Origin: an uncultured Eubacteriales bacterium
Lineage (GTDB): Bacteria; Bacillota; Clostridia; Oscillospirales; Butyricicoccaceae
Direction: 5' to 3'
Length of the DNA stretch: 22,459 nucleotides
NCBI GenBank assembly: GCA_900555855.1
Contig: USML01000021.1
Coordinates: forward strand, 1 to 22,459
This document shows positions 6,388-13,927 of this stretch, piece after piece. The translations under genes were made by a program, and so were the position numbers. The notes beneath the pieces are model-generated. The model saw only the letters and a list, made by a program, of their open reading frames with translations. It had not been told where the DNA came from and made no database searches. How positions within the stretch are numbered: the stretch's first letter is position 1; each line of letters starts with the position of its first letter.

Positions 6388-6702
6388 TCAGTCAAAGGTC
6401 CGCATCTTATAGTTGCAGAGGTGGAGCGTCTCCGCGCTGCCGTCGGCAGCAGTCCGGATGGCGGTCATATCCGTATAGTGGAAGGGGTCGCCATGGCTGC
6501 AGGTGGTGCCTTCTGTGATGACCCAGCCGTCAGCCTCATACTGCGCAAGGGTCTCCTGCCAGGCGGCCTTCGCCTTGGCGGCAGGAGTAGGCTCCGCCTG
6601 CTGCTCCGTTCCGCCCGCACCGCAGCCGGCAGCGGCCAGCAAAAGACATACCGCCAGCAAAAGCGGCAAAAGCCGGAGAGGTCTGCGCTTGCCATCGATC
6701 AT
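6388..6702 (-). CDS. Small secreted lipoprotein, function unknown
   Basis: A 104-residue protein with a lipoprotein signal peptide: basic N-terminus (K5-R10), hydrophobic core (11-25) and lipobox 'AAAGC' with the acylated cysteine at 27, followed by a Gly/Thr/Gln/Pro-rich linker to about residue 40. The mature part has a predicted helix (43-57) and then 'CSHGDPFHYTD' (68-78) and 'LHLCNYKMRTFD' at the end, with two Cys (68, 96) and several His. No family is recognised. The start at 6702 has AAAGGAG 9 bases upstream. The gene has its own promoter and is bounded by terminators on both sides, so it is a single-gene unit. Confidence 0.8.
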   Translation of the reverse strand: MIDGKRRPLRLLPLLLAVCLLLAAAGCGAGGTEQQAEPTPAAKAKAAWQETLAQYEADGWVITEGTTCSHGDPFHYTDMTAIRTAADGSAETLHLCNYKMRTFD

Positions 6703-6760
6703 AAAGATACGCTCCTTTCTTGCTCCTGAAAACATATGCTTCCTGCTTTTGATTACTCAA

Positions 6761-6789
6761 TATATATCATGAATGCCACCGAAAGTCAA
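6761..6789 (-). promoter_or_regulatory. Promoter of the lipoprotein gene
   Basis: On the minus strand TTGACT (6784-6789) is followed after 17 bases by TATATA (6761-6766) in an AT-rich stretch. The exact -10 register is uncertain because the region is a TATATAT run. Confidence 0.55.
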
Positions 6790-6791
6790 TC

Positions 6792-6826
6792 AAAAAAAAC
6801 GCCAAGATTTTTTTGGCGTTTTTTAT
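6792..6826. terminator. Terminator after the FAD oxidoreductase gene
   Basis: AAAACGCCAA and TTGGCGTTTT form a stem flanked by A and T runs on both sides, in about the ideal position after the minus-strand stop at 6862. It abuts the -35 element of the next minus-strand gene. Confidence 0.85.
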
Positions 6827-6861
6827 GCAAAATAAATATTTTGCTTGCTTTGCAGGGGCGC

Positions 6862-8238
6862 TTACTGCGCCTGCTGCTCCAGCAGATAGCGGGCCACGGC
6901 CACGCCGCTGGCAGACGCATGGGAAAGGGAATGGGTAACGCCGGAGCAGTCGCCGATGACGAAAAGGCCCTTCCGCCGGGTCTCCAGATGCTGGTCAATC
7001 TGCACCTCCATGTTGTAAAACTTGACCTCCACGCCATAGAGCAGCGTGTCGTCGTTGGCAGTGCCGGGGGCGATCTTGTCCAGGGCGTAGATCATCTCGA
7101 TGAGCCCATCCAGGATCCGCTTGGGGATCACCAGGCTCAGGTCGCCGGGGGTGGCGGTGAGGGTGGGCGTCACGAAGCATTCCTGAATGCGCTTTTCCGT
7201 GCTGCGCCGGCCGCGCACCAGGTCGCCGAAGCGCTGGACCATCACGCCGCCGCCCAGCATATTGGAGAGCCGGGCGATGCTCTCGCCATAGCCGTTGCTG
7301 TCCTTGAAGGGCTCGGAAAAATGCTTGCTCACCAGCAGGGCAAAGTTGGTGTTTTCCGTGTGCTTGGCCGGGTCCTCATAGCTGTGGCCGTTGACGGTGA
7401 CGATGCCGTTGGTGTTTTCCGTCACCACCACGCCGTGGGGGTTCATGCAGAAGGTGCGCACCAAATCTTCAAACTTCGCGGTGCGGTAGACGATCTTGCT
7501 TTCATAAAGCTCGTCGGTCAGATGGGAAAAGATCTCTGCAGGCAGCTCCACCCGGACGCCGATATCCACCCGGTTGGAGCGGGTGGGGATATCCATGGCT
7601 TCGCAGACGGATTCCATCCATTTGCTGCCGCTGCGGCCCACGGAGATGACGCAGGTGCTGCCGGTGAAGGTCTCGCCGTTGGCGGAGATCTCAAAGCCGC
7701 CCTCCACGCTCCGGACGGACTGCACGGGGCAGTCGAAGTGGAAGTCCACCCGGTCCCGCATCTCTTCGTAGAGATTTTCCAGCACCACATAGTTGATGTC
7801 TGTCCCCAGATGGCGGACTTGGGCGTCCAGCAGGTGCAGGCCGTTTTCCAGACAGGTCTTTTTGATGGAGGTGTTGGCGGTGGAATAGAGCCGGGTGCCC
7901 TGGCCGCCGTGGGAAAGATTGATCTCGTCCACATAGCGCATCAGGTCCAGCGCCTGCTGCTTGCCCACATATTCATAGAGGGTCCCGCCAAACTGATTGG
8001 TGATGTTGTATTTGCCGTCGGAAAAAGCGCCTGCGCCGCCAAAGCCGCTCATGATGGAGCAGGCCTTGCAGCCGATGCAGGTCTTGATCTTTACGCCGTC
8101 GATGGGACAGCGGCGGCTGGCCAGCGGACGGCCCATCTCAAACACGCCGATCTTCAGCGGCTTCTTCGCGCGGAGCAGCTCATAGGCGGTGAAGATGCCG
8201 CCGGGGCCCGCGCCAATGATGATGACATCGTAATTCAT
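6862..8238 (-). CDS. FAD-dependent oxidoreductase (COG2509 type)
   Basis: A 458-residue flavoprotein. It begins with the dinucleotide-binding pattern G-x-G-x-x-G ('IIIGAGPGGIFTAYEL', 7-22) and an acidic residue ending the second strand (E34). It then carries the family pattern 'GFGGAGAFSDGKYN' (65-78). A second FAD-contacting pattern, 'GLFVIGDCSGVTHSLSHASA', lies near the C-terminus. Cysteines at 44, 54, 57 and 60 (C-x9-C-x2-C-x2-C) just before the GGAGAFSDGK segment could bind a metal or form disulfides. The family is annotated only as FAD-dependent dehydrogenase and the substrate is not known. The start at 8238 has AGGAG 7 bases upstream; a longer in-frame start would cover the leader hairpin. 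It is probably transcribed alone. Confidence 0.85.
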   Translation of the reverse strand: MNYDVIIIGAGPGGIFTAYELLRAKKPLKIGVFEMGRPLASRRCPIDGVKIKTCIGCKACSIMSGFGGAGAFSDGKYNITNQFGGTLYEYVGKQQALDLMRYVDEINLSHGGQGTRLYSTANTSIKKTCLENGLHLLDAQVRHLGTDINYVVLENLYEEMRDRVDFHFDCPVQSVRSVEGGFEISANGETFTGSTCVISVGRSGSKWMESVCEAMDIPTRSNRVDIGVRVELPAEIFSHLTDELYESKIVYRTAKFEDLVRTFCMNPHGVVVTENTNGIVTVNGHSYEDPAKHTENTNFALLVSKHFSEPFKDSNGYGESIARLSNMLGGGVMVQRFGDLVRGRRSTEKRIQECFVTPTLTATPGDLSLVIPKRILDGLIEMIYALDKIAPGTANDDTLLYGVEVKFYNMEVQIDQHLETRRKGLFVIGDCSGVTHSLSHASASGVAVARYLLEQQAQ

Positions 8239-8275
8239 GATCAGGCTCCTGTTCTCATTCGCGATTTTCAAAAGA

Positions 8276-8315
8276 AAACGGCTCCATATCCCTTCGCAGG
8301 GATACAGAGCCGTTT
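8276..8315 (-). promoter_or_regulatory. Leader hairpin of the FAD oxidoreductase gene
   Basis: A 9-bp stem (8276-8284 with 8307-8315), a 3x3 internal loop, a 5-bp stem and a 6-base loop. On the minus strand it is followed by TTTTCTTTTG, so it looks like an intrinsic terminator placed between the promoter and the start codon. It may be an attenuator or define a short RNA. Confidence 0.6.
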
Positions 8316-8330
8316 GGTGTATCCTCATTT

Positions 8331-8360
8331 ACCCTATCATAAAAGAAAAAGCGCTGTCAA
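8331..8360 (-). promoter_or_regulatory. Promoter of the FAD oxidoreductase gene
   Basis: On the minus strand TTGACA (8355-8360) and TAGGGT (8331-8336) with an 18-base spacer. The -35 is consensus and the -10 is poor. It lies 27 bases after the stop of the desulfoferrodoxin-like gene. Confidence 0.5.
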
Positions 8361-8386
8361 GAGAAAAAAGAAAAATGAAAGAAAAT

Positions 8387-8773
8387 TTACACTTCTGCCC
8401 GCCAGAGCCCATCCCGGGAGCAGAAGGCATAGGCGGCCACGGGGAAGTCGCCCTCCAGACGAAACACCGCCCGGGGCGGCCCGGCCGGCGGCAGCAGACG
8501 GTATTGTCCGCCGTAGCGGGTCTGGAGCAGAATCCAGAGGATCCGGTGCTCCGGCAGGGAGGGATGGGGCTGGGCGCCCACCTCCACGGTGACGGTGTCG
8601 CCCTGCAGGCGCACCCGGGGCAGATGGGTCTCCGCGGGCTCGCCGCCCTCCGGGCCGGTCTTGGACAGCAGGACGGTCATGGGCCTGCCGCAGCAGCAGA
8701 GACAGCCCTCGCCCTCCCGCAGCAGCGCCGCCAGACTGCCGCAGCAGGGACAGCGGAAAAATAAGTGCTCCAT
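8387..8773 (-). CDS. Desulfoferrodoxin-like protein with altered iron site
   Basis: A 128-residue protein with the full desulfoferrodoxin layout. The N-terminal desulforedoxin domain keeps the four-cysteine site (C8-x2-C11 and C27-C28-G), which normally holds a structural Fe. The superoxide reductase domain keeps H50, H70 ('QPHP'), H76 ('PEHRILWI') and C118, but the last ligand of the usual 'C-x-x-H-G-L-W' is Asp: it reads 'CSRDGLW' (118-124). The active-site Lys of 'E-K-H' is Thr49. In active enzymes, four His and one Cys bind the iron that reduces superoxide to peroxide. The start at 8773 is preceded by AGGGAGG with a 7-base spacer. It is divergent from the M18 aminopeptidase. It may be a redesigned, less active or inactive superoxide reductase. 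Confidence 0.82.
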   Translation of the reverse strand: MEHLFFRCPCCGSLAALLREGEGCLCCCGRPMTVLLSKTGPEGGEPAETHLPRVRLQGDTVTVEVGAQPHPSLPEHRILWILLQTRYGGQYRLLPPAGPPRAVFRLEGDFPVAAYAFCSRDGLWRAEV

Positions 8774-8828
8774 GCCAAAGCCTCCCTTTTGCAAACAGCA
8801 TATGCGCCGGGAGCCGCCATTATGCGTC

Positions 8829-8857
8829 TTGACAAAAAATCCGGGGACCGCTACAAT
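8829..8857 (+). promoter_or_regulatory. Promoter of the M18 aminopeptidase gene
   Basis: TTGACA (8829-8834) and TACAAT (8852-8857) are 17 bases apart, about 50 bases before the start codon at 8908. Confidence 0.8.
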
Positions 8858-8907
8858 AGAAGAGGAAAAATCGTCCGCCTGCGGCGGACAGAATGGAGCG
8901 AAGAAGC

Positions 8908-10305
8908 ATGGAAAATAAGGTTGCATGGAAGAAATATTCCGGCCAGGACCTGCAGGCGCTGGAGCAGCTCTGCGGCGAATACAAGACCTTCCTGGATGAA
9001 GGCAAGACAGAACGGGAATGTGTGAAGGAGGCCGTGGCCATGGCAGAGGCCGCCGGCTACCGGGAGCTGTATGCCGCCCTGAAGGCCGGCCAGCCCCTGG
9101 CTCCCGGCGCAAAGCTCTATGCCGTCTGCATGGAGAAGACGCTGGCGCTATTCCATCTGGGCCAGCAGCCTTTGGAGCAGGGCATGAACATCCTGGGCGC
9201 GCACATCGATTCTCCCCGGGTGGATGTGAAGCAGAATCCCCTGTATGAAAACGAGGGCTTCGCCTATCTGGACACCCATTACTACGGCGGCATCAAGAAA
9301 TATCAGTGGGTGACCCAGCCCATGGCGATCCATGGCGTCATCGTCCGGAAGGACGGCGCCGTGCAGGAGGTCCGCATCGGCGAGGACGAGAGCGACCCGG
9401 TGTTCGTCTTCTCCGATCTGCTGATCCATCTTGCCGGCCAGCAGCAGGAGAAAAAGGCCGCGCAGGTGATCCCCGGCGAGAGCCTGGATCTGCTGGTGGG
9501 CAACCGTCCGCTGGAGGAGAGCGCGCTGGAAAAGGACGAGAAGAGCGCCGTCAAGGCCAATGTGCTGGCGCTGCTCCGGGAAAAATACGGCGCGGAGGAG
9601 GCGGACTTCGCTTCTGCCGAGCTGGAGATCGTCCCCGCCGGCAAGGCACGGGACTGCGGCTTTGACCGGAGCATGATCCTGGCCTACGGTCAGGACGACC
9701 GCATCTGCGCCTTCACCTCCCTCTGGGCCATGCTGCAGGAAAGCGAGACGCCCCGGCGCACCGCCTGCTGCCTGCTGGTGGATAAGGAGGAGATCGGCAG
9801 CGTGGGCGCTACCGGTATGTCCTCCCTGTGGTTTGAAAATGTGGTGGCGGAGCTGATCGCCGCCCTGCAGGGCGAATCCTATCTGGCCACCCGCCGGGCG
9901 CTGGCCGCTTCCCGGATGCTTTCCTCCGATGTGAGCGCCGGCTATGATCCCCTGTTTGCCGAAGCCTTTGAAAAGCGCTCCTCCGCCTTCCTGGGCCAGG
10001 GCATGACCTTCAATAAGTTTACCGGCTCCCGGGGCAAGGGCGGCTCCAACGACGCCAACGCCGAATATCTGGGCGCCATCCGGAAGATCATGGACGATGC
10101 CGATGTGGCCTATCAGTTTGCCGAGCTGGGCAAGGTGGATGTGGGCGGCGGCGGCACCATCGCCTATATCATGGCCAAATACGGCATGGAGGTCATCGAC
10201 AGCGGCGTGGCCCTGCTGAGCATGCACGCCCCCTACGAGCTCAGCTCCAAGGCGGATATTTACGAGGCGGCCCGGGGCTATCGGGCCTTCCTGAAAAACG
10301 CCTGA
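8908..10305 (+). CDS. M18 family aminopeptidase
   Basis: A 465-residue cytosolic metallopeptidase of the aspartyl aminopeptidase family, which removes N-terminal (often acidic) residues from peptides using two metal ions. Visible landmarks are the first metal-ligand motif 'GAHIDSPRVD' (97-106), the catalytic 'DKEEIGSVGATGM' in the middle, 'SSDVSAGYDP', 'GSNDANAEYLG', and the C-terminal 'GVALLSMHAPYELSSK' with the last His ligand. The length is usual for bacterial M18 enzymes. The start at 8908 has GGAG 9 bases upstream; an ATG 15 bases earlier has no ribosome binding site. It has its own promoter and is ended by a strong terminator. It could feed free amino acids, including arginine, to the next operon, but no direct link is seen. 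Confidence 0.92.
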   Translation: MENKVAWKKYSGQDLQALEQLCGEYKTFLDEGKTERECVKEAVAMAEAAGYRELYAALKAGQPLAPGAKLYAVCMEKTLALFHLGQQPLEQGMNILGAHIDSPRVDVKQNPLYENEGFAYLDTHYYGGIKKYQWVTQPMAIHGVIVRKDGAVQEVRIGEDESDPVFVFSDLLIHLAGQQQEKKAAQVIPGESLDLLVGNRPLEESALEKDEKSAVKANVLALLREKYGAEEADFASAELEIVPAGKARDCGFDRSMILAYGQDDRICAFTSLWAMLQESETPRRTACCLLVDKEEIGSVGATGMSSLWFENVVAELIAALQGESYLATRRALAASRMLSSDVSAGYDPLFAEAFEKRSSAFLGQGMTFNKFTGSRGKGGSNDANAEYLGAIRKIMDDADVAYQFAELGKVDVGGGGTIAYIMAKYGMEVIDSGVALLSMHAPYELSSKADIYEAARGYRAFLKNA

Positions 10306-10369
10306 TCCCATCGGAACAAGCCCCCTGTGCATAAGCGGCACGCCGGCTGTATGGCCGGATGCATATTTT

Positions 10370-10400
10370 GCGGCCCGGCAGGATTGCCGGGCCGCTTTTT
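10370..10400 (+). terminator. Terminator of the M18 aminopeptidase gene
   Basis: A perfect 11-bp stem (10370-10380 with 10385-10395), loop GGAT, and five T at 10396-10400. Confidence 0.92.
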
Positions 10401-10423
10401 GCAGATCATAAAAAGAGGACAAA

Positions 10424-10437
10424 AGAATAAATATTCA
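10424..10437. promoter_or_regulatory. Probable ArgR (ARG) box 1
   Basis: The minus-strand reading TGAATATTTATTCT differs from the classic ARG-box core TGAATWWWWATTCA at one position. It lies about 56 bases before the -35 element of the arc operon. Assigned by similarity to the consensus and by its neighbour. Confidence 0.55.
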
Positions 10438-10474
10438 AATCATATTCGTTTAATTTCATAAAAATGCGGAAAAA

Positions 10475-10488
10475 TAAATGATAATTCA
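10475..10488. promoter_or_regulatory. Probable ArgR (ARG) box 2
   Basis: The minus-strand reading TGAATTATCATTTA is a weaker ARG-box match, just upstream of the -35 hexamer at 10493. Two boxes 51 bases apart, centre to centre, fit binding of an ArgR hexamer and activation of the arc operon by arginine, as known in other Bacillota. Confidence 0.45.
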
Positions 10489-10492
10489 AAGA

Positions 10493-10521
10493 TTGACAAT
10501 GCATTGATTGTATATTATAAT
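10493..10521 (+). promoter_or_regulatory. Consensus promoter of the arcABC operon
   Basis: TTGACA (10493-10498) and TATAAT (10516-10521) with a 17-base spacer, in an AT-rich region. The leader of about 80 bases contains a GC-rich hairpin (GGGCGGC at 10547-10553 with GCCGCCgCCC at 10564-10573) before the arcA start. Confidence 0.88.
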
Positions 10522-10608
10522 ATCAAAAGAGAAAAGGAGCGCGGAAGGGCGGCCCCCGGCGAAGCCGCCGCCCCTCCGGGAGATCTGCCAAGGAAAGGGC
10601 GTGATGAA

Positions 10609-11850
10609 ATGGCGATCTGTGTGAAAAGTGAGATCGGCCCGCTGAAAAAGGTGCTGCTCAAGCGCCCGGGGACGGAGCTGGAGCATCTTACGCCGGATAC
10701 GCTGGAGGAGCTGCTGTTTGACGATATCCCTTATCTGGCGGCGGCCCAGCAGGAGCATGATGAGTTTGCCAGAAGACTGCGGGAATGCGGCGTTGAGGTG
10801 GTCTATCTGGAGGATCTGGCGGCGGAGACGCTGGCTGGAGAGGAAGGGCTGCGGGAGCAGTTCATCAAGGATGTGATCCGTCAGGCGGGCAGCGCGGCCC
10901 AGGGCCACGCACAGCTGCTGGAGGAATATCTGCTGAGCATCCGGGACGCCAGAGCGCTGGTGCTCAAGACCATGTCCGGCGTCACCATGGCGGAGATCTC
11001 CGGCAAAAGCGAGCAGCGGCTGTCGGATCTGGTGCGCTCCGGCCAGCAATTTCTCATGCCGCCGGTGCCCAACCTGTATTTTACCCGGGATGTGTTTGCC
11101 AGCGTGGGCTGCGGCGTCAGCCTGAACCATATGCATTCCGCCACCCGGAACCGGGAAGTGATCTATGCGGATTATATCCTGCACCATCATCCGGATTTCA
11201 AAGGCAGGCTCCCCTTTTATTACACGCCGGATCAGTGCTTCAGCATAGAGGGCGGCGACATTCTGAACCTCAGCCCGGAGACCCTCTGCGTGGGCCTCTC
11301 CCAGCGGACCCAGCCGGAGGCGGTGGAGATCCTGGCGCGGAATATCTTTGCCGACGAGGGCTGCGCCATCCGCACCATCCTTGCCATCGAGATCCCCAAC
11401 ACCCGGGCGTTCATGCATCTGGATACGGTGTTCACCCAGATCGGTGTGCAGACCTTCGTGGTCCATCCCGGCATTATGAACACCATGCGCATCTTTGAGC
11501 TCACCGGAAAAGGGGAGAAGGAGGTCCGGGTGCGGGAGGTCATGCTGCCGCTGGGACAGGCGCTGGCCAAATATCTGGAGCTGGACCGGGTGGAGCTGAT
11601 CCGCTGCGGCGGCGGCAACCAGATCGCAGCGGCCCGGGAGCAGTGGAACGACGGCTCCAACACCCTCTGTATCAGGCCAAATACCATCGTGGTCTATGAC
11701 CGGAACTATATCACCAACCGCCTGCTGGAGGAGGCCGGCGTGGAGGTCATCAAGACGCCCAGCTCCGAGCTTTCCCGCGGGCGGGGCGGCCCCCGCTGCA
11801 TGAGCATGCCGCTGGTGCGGCTGCCGGTGACCCAAAGCGAAGCGCTCTGA
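10609..11850 (+). CDS. arcA: Arginine deiminase
   Basis: A 413-residue enzyme that hydrolyses arginine to citrulline and ammonia, the first step of arginine fermentation. The guanidine-modifying superfamily landmarks are present: 'PNLYFTRD' (with the substrate-binding Asp), 'SIEGGDILNL', 'RAFMHLDTVF' with the catalytic His, and the nucleophile C397 in 'RGRGGPRCMSMPL'. The length is normal. The start at 10609 has an AAAGGG purine stretch about 10 bases upstream; in-frame translation could be extended back into the leader but lacks support. It is the first gene of an arcA-arcB-arcC operon, with 45 bases to arcB and no terminator between. The two ARG boxes suggest control by arginine. Confidence 0.96.
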   Translation: MAICVKSEIGPLKKVLLKRPGTELEHLTPDTLEELLFDDIPYLAAAQQEHDEFARRLRECGVEVVYLEDLAAETLAGEEGLREQFIKDVIRQAGSAAQGHAQLLEEYLLSIRDARALVLKTMSGVTMAEISGKSEQRLSDLVRSGQQFLMPPVPNLYFTRDVFASVGCGVSLNHMHSATRNREVIYADYILHHHPDFKGRLPFYYTPDQCFSIEGGDILNLSPETLCVGLSQRTQPEAVEILARNIFADEGCAIRTILAIEIPNTRAFMHLDTVFTQIGVQTFVVHPGIMNTMRIFELTGKGEKEVRVREVMLPLGQALAKYLELDRVELIRCGGGNQIAAAREQWNDGSNTLCIRPNTIVVYDRNYITNRLLEEAGVEVIKTPSSELSRGRGGPRCMSMPLVRLPVTQSEAL

Positions 11851-11895
11851 ACCCTGAAATACTGACAAATCAAAACGATCAAGGAGGAAATCATT

Positions 11896-12891
11896 ATGCC
11901 CGTCAATTTGAAAGGCCGTTCTTTTCTGACCCTGAAGGATTTTACCCCCGACGAGATCCGTTATCTGCTGAAGCTTGCCGCCGACCTGAAGAGCAAAAAG
12001 CGCGCCGGCATCCGGGGCGAGCTGCTGCGGGGAAAAAACATCGTACTGCTCTTTGAAAAGACCTCCACCCGCACCCGCTGCGCCTTTGAGGTGGCCGCCA
12101 TGGACGAAGGCGCCGGCGTCACCTTCCTGGATTCCAAGTCCTCCCAGATGGGCAAGAAGGAGAGCATGGCCGACACCGCAAAGGTGCTGGGTCGCTTTTA
12201 CGACGGCATCGAATACCGCGGCTTTGATCAGGCCGTGGTGGAGGGGCTGGCGAAGCATTCCGGCGTCCCCGTCTGGAATGGGCTCACCGATGTGGATCAT
12301 CCCACCCAGGCGCTGGCCGACATTCTGACGCTGGTGGAAAATACTGCCAAGCCGCTGAACAAGTGCAAGCTGGTTTTCTGTGGCGACACCCGCAACAATG
12401 TGGCCTATTGTCTGATGTATATCTGCGCCAAGCTGGGCATCCACTATGTGGGCTGGGGCCCCGAAGCGCTGGCTCCCGCCGCCGAGGTGGTGGAGTATTG
12501 CCGCCAGGTGGGCAGAGAGACCGGCGCCCGGGTGGAATATGGCGAGGATCCCGCCCTGCTCAAGGGCGCAGACGCGCTGTATACCGATATCTGGGCCTCC
12601 ATGGGCGAGGAAGAAAAGATCCCCGAGCGGGTGCGCCTGCTGACGCCCTTCCGGGTCACGGGAGAGGTCTTTGCCGCCACGGAAAACCCCGACTGCATCT
12701 TCCTGCACTGCCTGCCCTCCTTCCATGATTTTGAGACCACCATGGCCAAGAGCCAGCTGGAGCTGGGCTATGATATCCGCGAGGTCACCGACGAGGTGTT
12801 CCTTTCGGAGCGGAGCCGCGTCTTTGACGAGGCGGAAAACCGGATGCATACCATCAAGGCCGTGCTGGTAGCCACCATCGGCAGCGTTTGA
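11896..12891 (+). CDS. arcB: Ornithine carbamoyltransferase, catabolic context
   Basis: A 331-residue transcarbamoylase. It has the carbamoyl-phosphate site 'STRTRCAFEVAA' (about 56-67), the 'DVDHPTQALAD' segment, 'CGDTRNNVAYCL', 'DIWASMGEE' and the C-terminal 'FLHCLPSFHD' motif that is shared by ornithine-specific enzymes. The enzyme interconverts citrulline plus phosphate with ornithine plus carbamoyl phosphate. Anabolic (ArgF) and catabolic (ArcB) forms are hard to separate by sequence; its place between arcA and arcC argues for the catabolic direction. The start at 11896 is preceded by AAGGAGG. Only 18 bases separate its stop from arcC. Confidence 0.95.
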   Translation: MPVNLKGRSFLTLKDFTPDEIRYLLKLAADLKSKKRAGIRGELLRGKNIVLLFEKTSTRTRCAFEVAAMDEGAGVTFLDSKSSQMGKKESMADTAKVLGRFYDGIEYRGFDQAVVEGLAKHSGVPVWNGLTDVDHPTQALADILTLVENTAKPLNKCKLVFCGDTRNNVAYCLMYICAKLGIHYVGWGPEALAPAAEVVEYCRQVGRETGARVEYGEDPALLKGADALYTDIWASMGEEEKIPERVRLLTPFRVTGEVFAATENPDCIFLHCLPSFHDFETTMAKSQLELGYDIREVTDEVFLSERSRVFDEAENRMHTIKAVLVATIGSV

Positions 12892-12909
12892 CAGAACAGG
12901 AGGACGCTT

Positions 12910-13851
12910 GTGGAGACGATTGTGATCGCTCTGGGCGGCAACGCCCTCACCATTGGCGGAAAGCTGGCTGACGCGGAGACGCAGCTCTCGATCATCGACA
13001 ATACCTCCCTTCAGATCGCGGATATCATTTCTCAGGGCTACCGTGTGGTCATGACCCACGGCAATGGCCCCCAGGTGGGAGGGATCGTGTTGCAGAACGA
13101 GGCCTCCGCAGAGACTACACCGTGCATGCCCTTTGATGTCTGCGGCGCCATGAGCCAGGGCATGCTGGGCTATCATATGACCCAGGGCCTGCAGCGGGCC
13201 ATGCGTCTGCGGGGCAAGGCCGGCAGTCCGGTGGCTCTGATCACCCAGGTGGTGGTGGACCCGGCGGATCCCGGCTTTCAAAACCCCACCAAGCCCATCG
13301 GTGCCTTCTGCACCAAGGCAGAGGCCGAGCGTCTGACGCAGGAGCGGGGCTATGTGATGAAGGAGGATGCCGGACGCGGCTGGCGCCGGGTGGTGGCCTC
13401 GCCCCAGCCCCGGGAGATCGTGGAGTTGGACGCTATCCGTGACCTGATCGCCGGCGGGCATACCGTTATCGCCGTGGGCGGCGGCGGCATCCCCGTCTAT
13501 CGGGACGCAGACGGCGATCTGAACGGCATCGCCGCCGTCATTGACAAGGATCTGGCCTCCGAGCGGCTGGCGCAGGATCTGGACGCGGATCTTTTCCTGA
13601 TGCTCACCGCCGTGGAGCAGTGCTGCCTGAACTTCGGAAAGCCGGAGCAGCAGGGCCTGCCCCGGATGACTGCGGCTCAGGCAAGGGAATATATCGCCCA
13701 GAAGCAGTTTGCCCCCGGCTCCATGCTGCCCAAGGTGGAGGCGGCAGTGCGCTTTGTAGAAGCGCGGCCCGGCAGACGGTGCATCATCACCACGCCGGAC
13801 AGAGCCGTGGATGCGCTGGCCGGCAAGGCCGGAACGGTCATCACCGCATAA
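12910..13851 (+). CDS. arcC: Carbamate kinase
   Basis: A 313-residue amino acid kinase family enzyme that transfers phosphate from carbamoyl phosphate to ADP, giving the ATP yield of the arginine deiminase pathway. Landmarks are 'IALGGNAL' at the N-terminus, 'VMTHGNGPQVG', 'VALITQVVVD', 'IAVGGGGIPVY', 'AVIDKDLASERLA' and 'LPKVEAAVRFVE'. The start is GTG at 12910 with AGGAGG 6 bases upstream. It is the last gene of the operon and is followed by a strong hairpin. No arginine/ornithine antiporter (ArcD) gene is present next to it. Confidence 0.95.
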   Translation: METIVIALGGNALTIGGKLADAETQLSIIDNTSLQIADIISQGYRVVMTHGNGPQVGGIVLQNEASAETTPCMPFDVCGAMSQGMLGYHMTQGLQRAMRLRGKAGSPVALITQVVVDPADPGFQNPTKPIGAFCTKAEAERLTQERGYVMKEDAGRGWRRVVASPQPREIVELDAIRDLIAGGHTVIAVGGGGIPVYRDADGDLNGIAAVIDKDLASERLAQDLDADLFLMLTAVEQCCLNFGKPEQQGLPRMTAAQAREYIAQKQFAPGSMLPKVEAAVRFVEARPGRRCIITTPDRAVDALAGKAGTVITA

Positions 13852-13874
13852 ATCCACAGCATAGAAAAACAGAA

Positions 13875-13912
13875 AAGCCCCGCGCCGGAAGCAAGCCGGC
13901 GCGGGGCTTTTT
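13875..13912. terminator. Bidirectional terminator of arc operon and MATE remnant
   Basis: A 14-bp stem (13875-13888 with 13896-13909, loop AAGCAAG) is flanked by A-rich sequence on the left and T-rich sequence on the right, so it works for the arc operon on plus and the convergent minus-strand gene. Confidence 0.9.
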
Positions 13913-13927
13913 GCCGGAAGGCGGCAG

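Noticed and set aside
10486..13857. A 1123-codon open frame on the minus strand across the arc operon
   Set aside because: It is a shadow of arcA, arcB and arcC on the other strand caused by GC-rich third positions. Its protein has no recognisable family and it covers the arc promoter.
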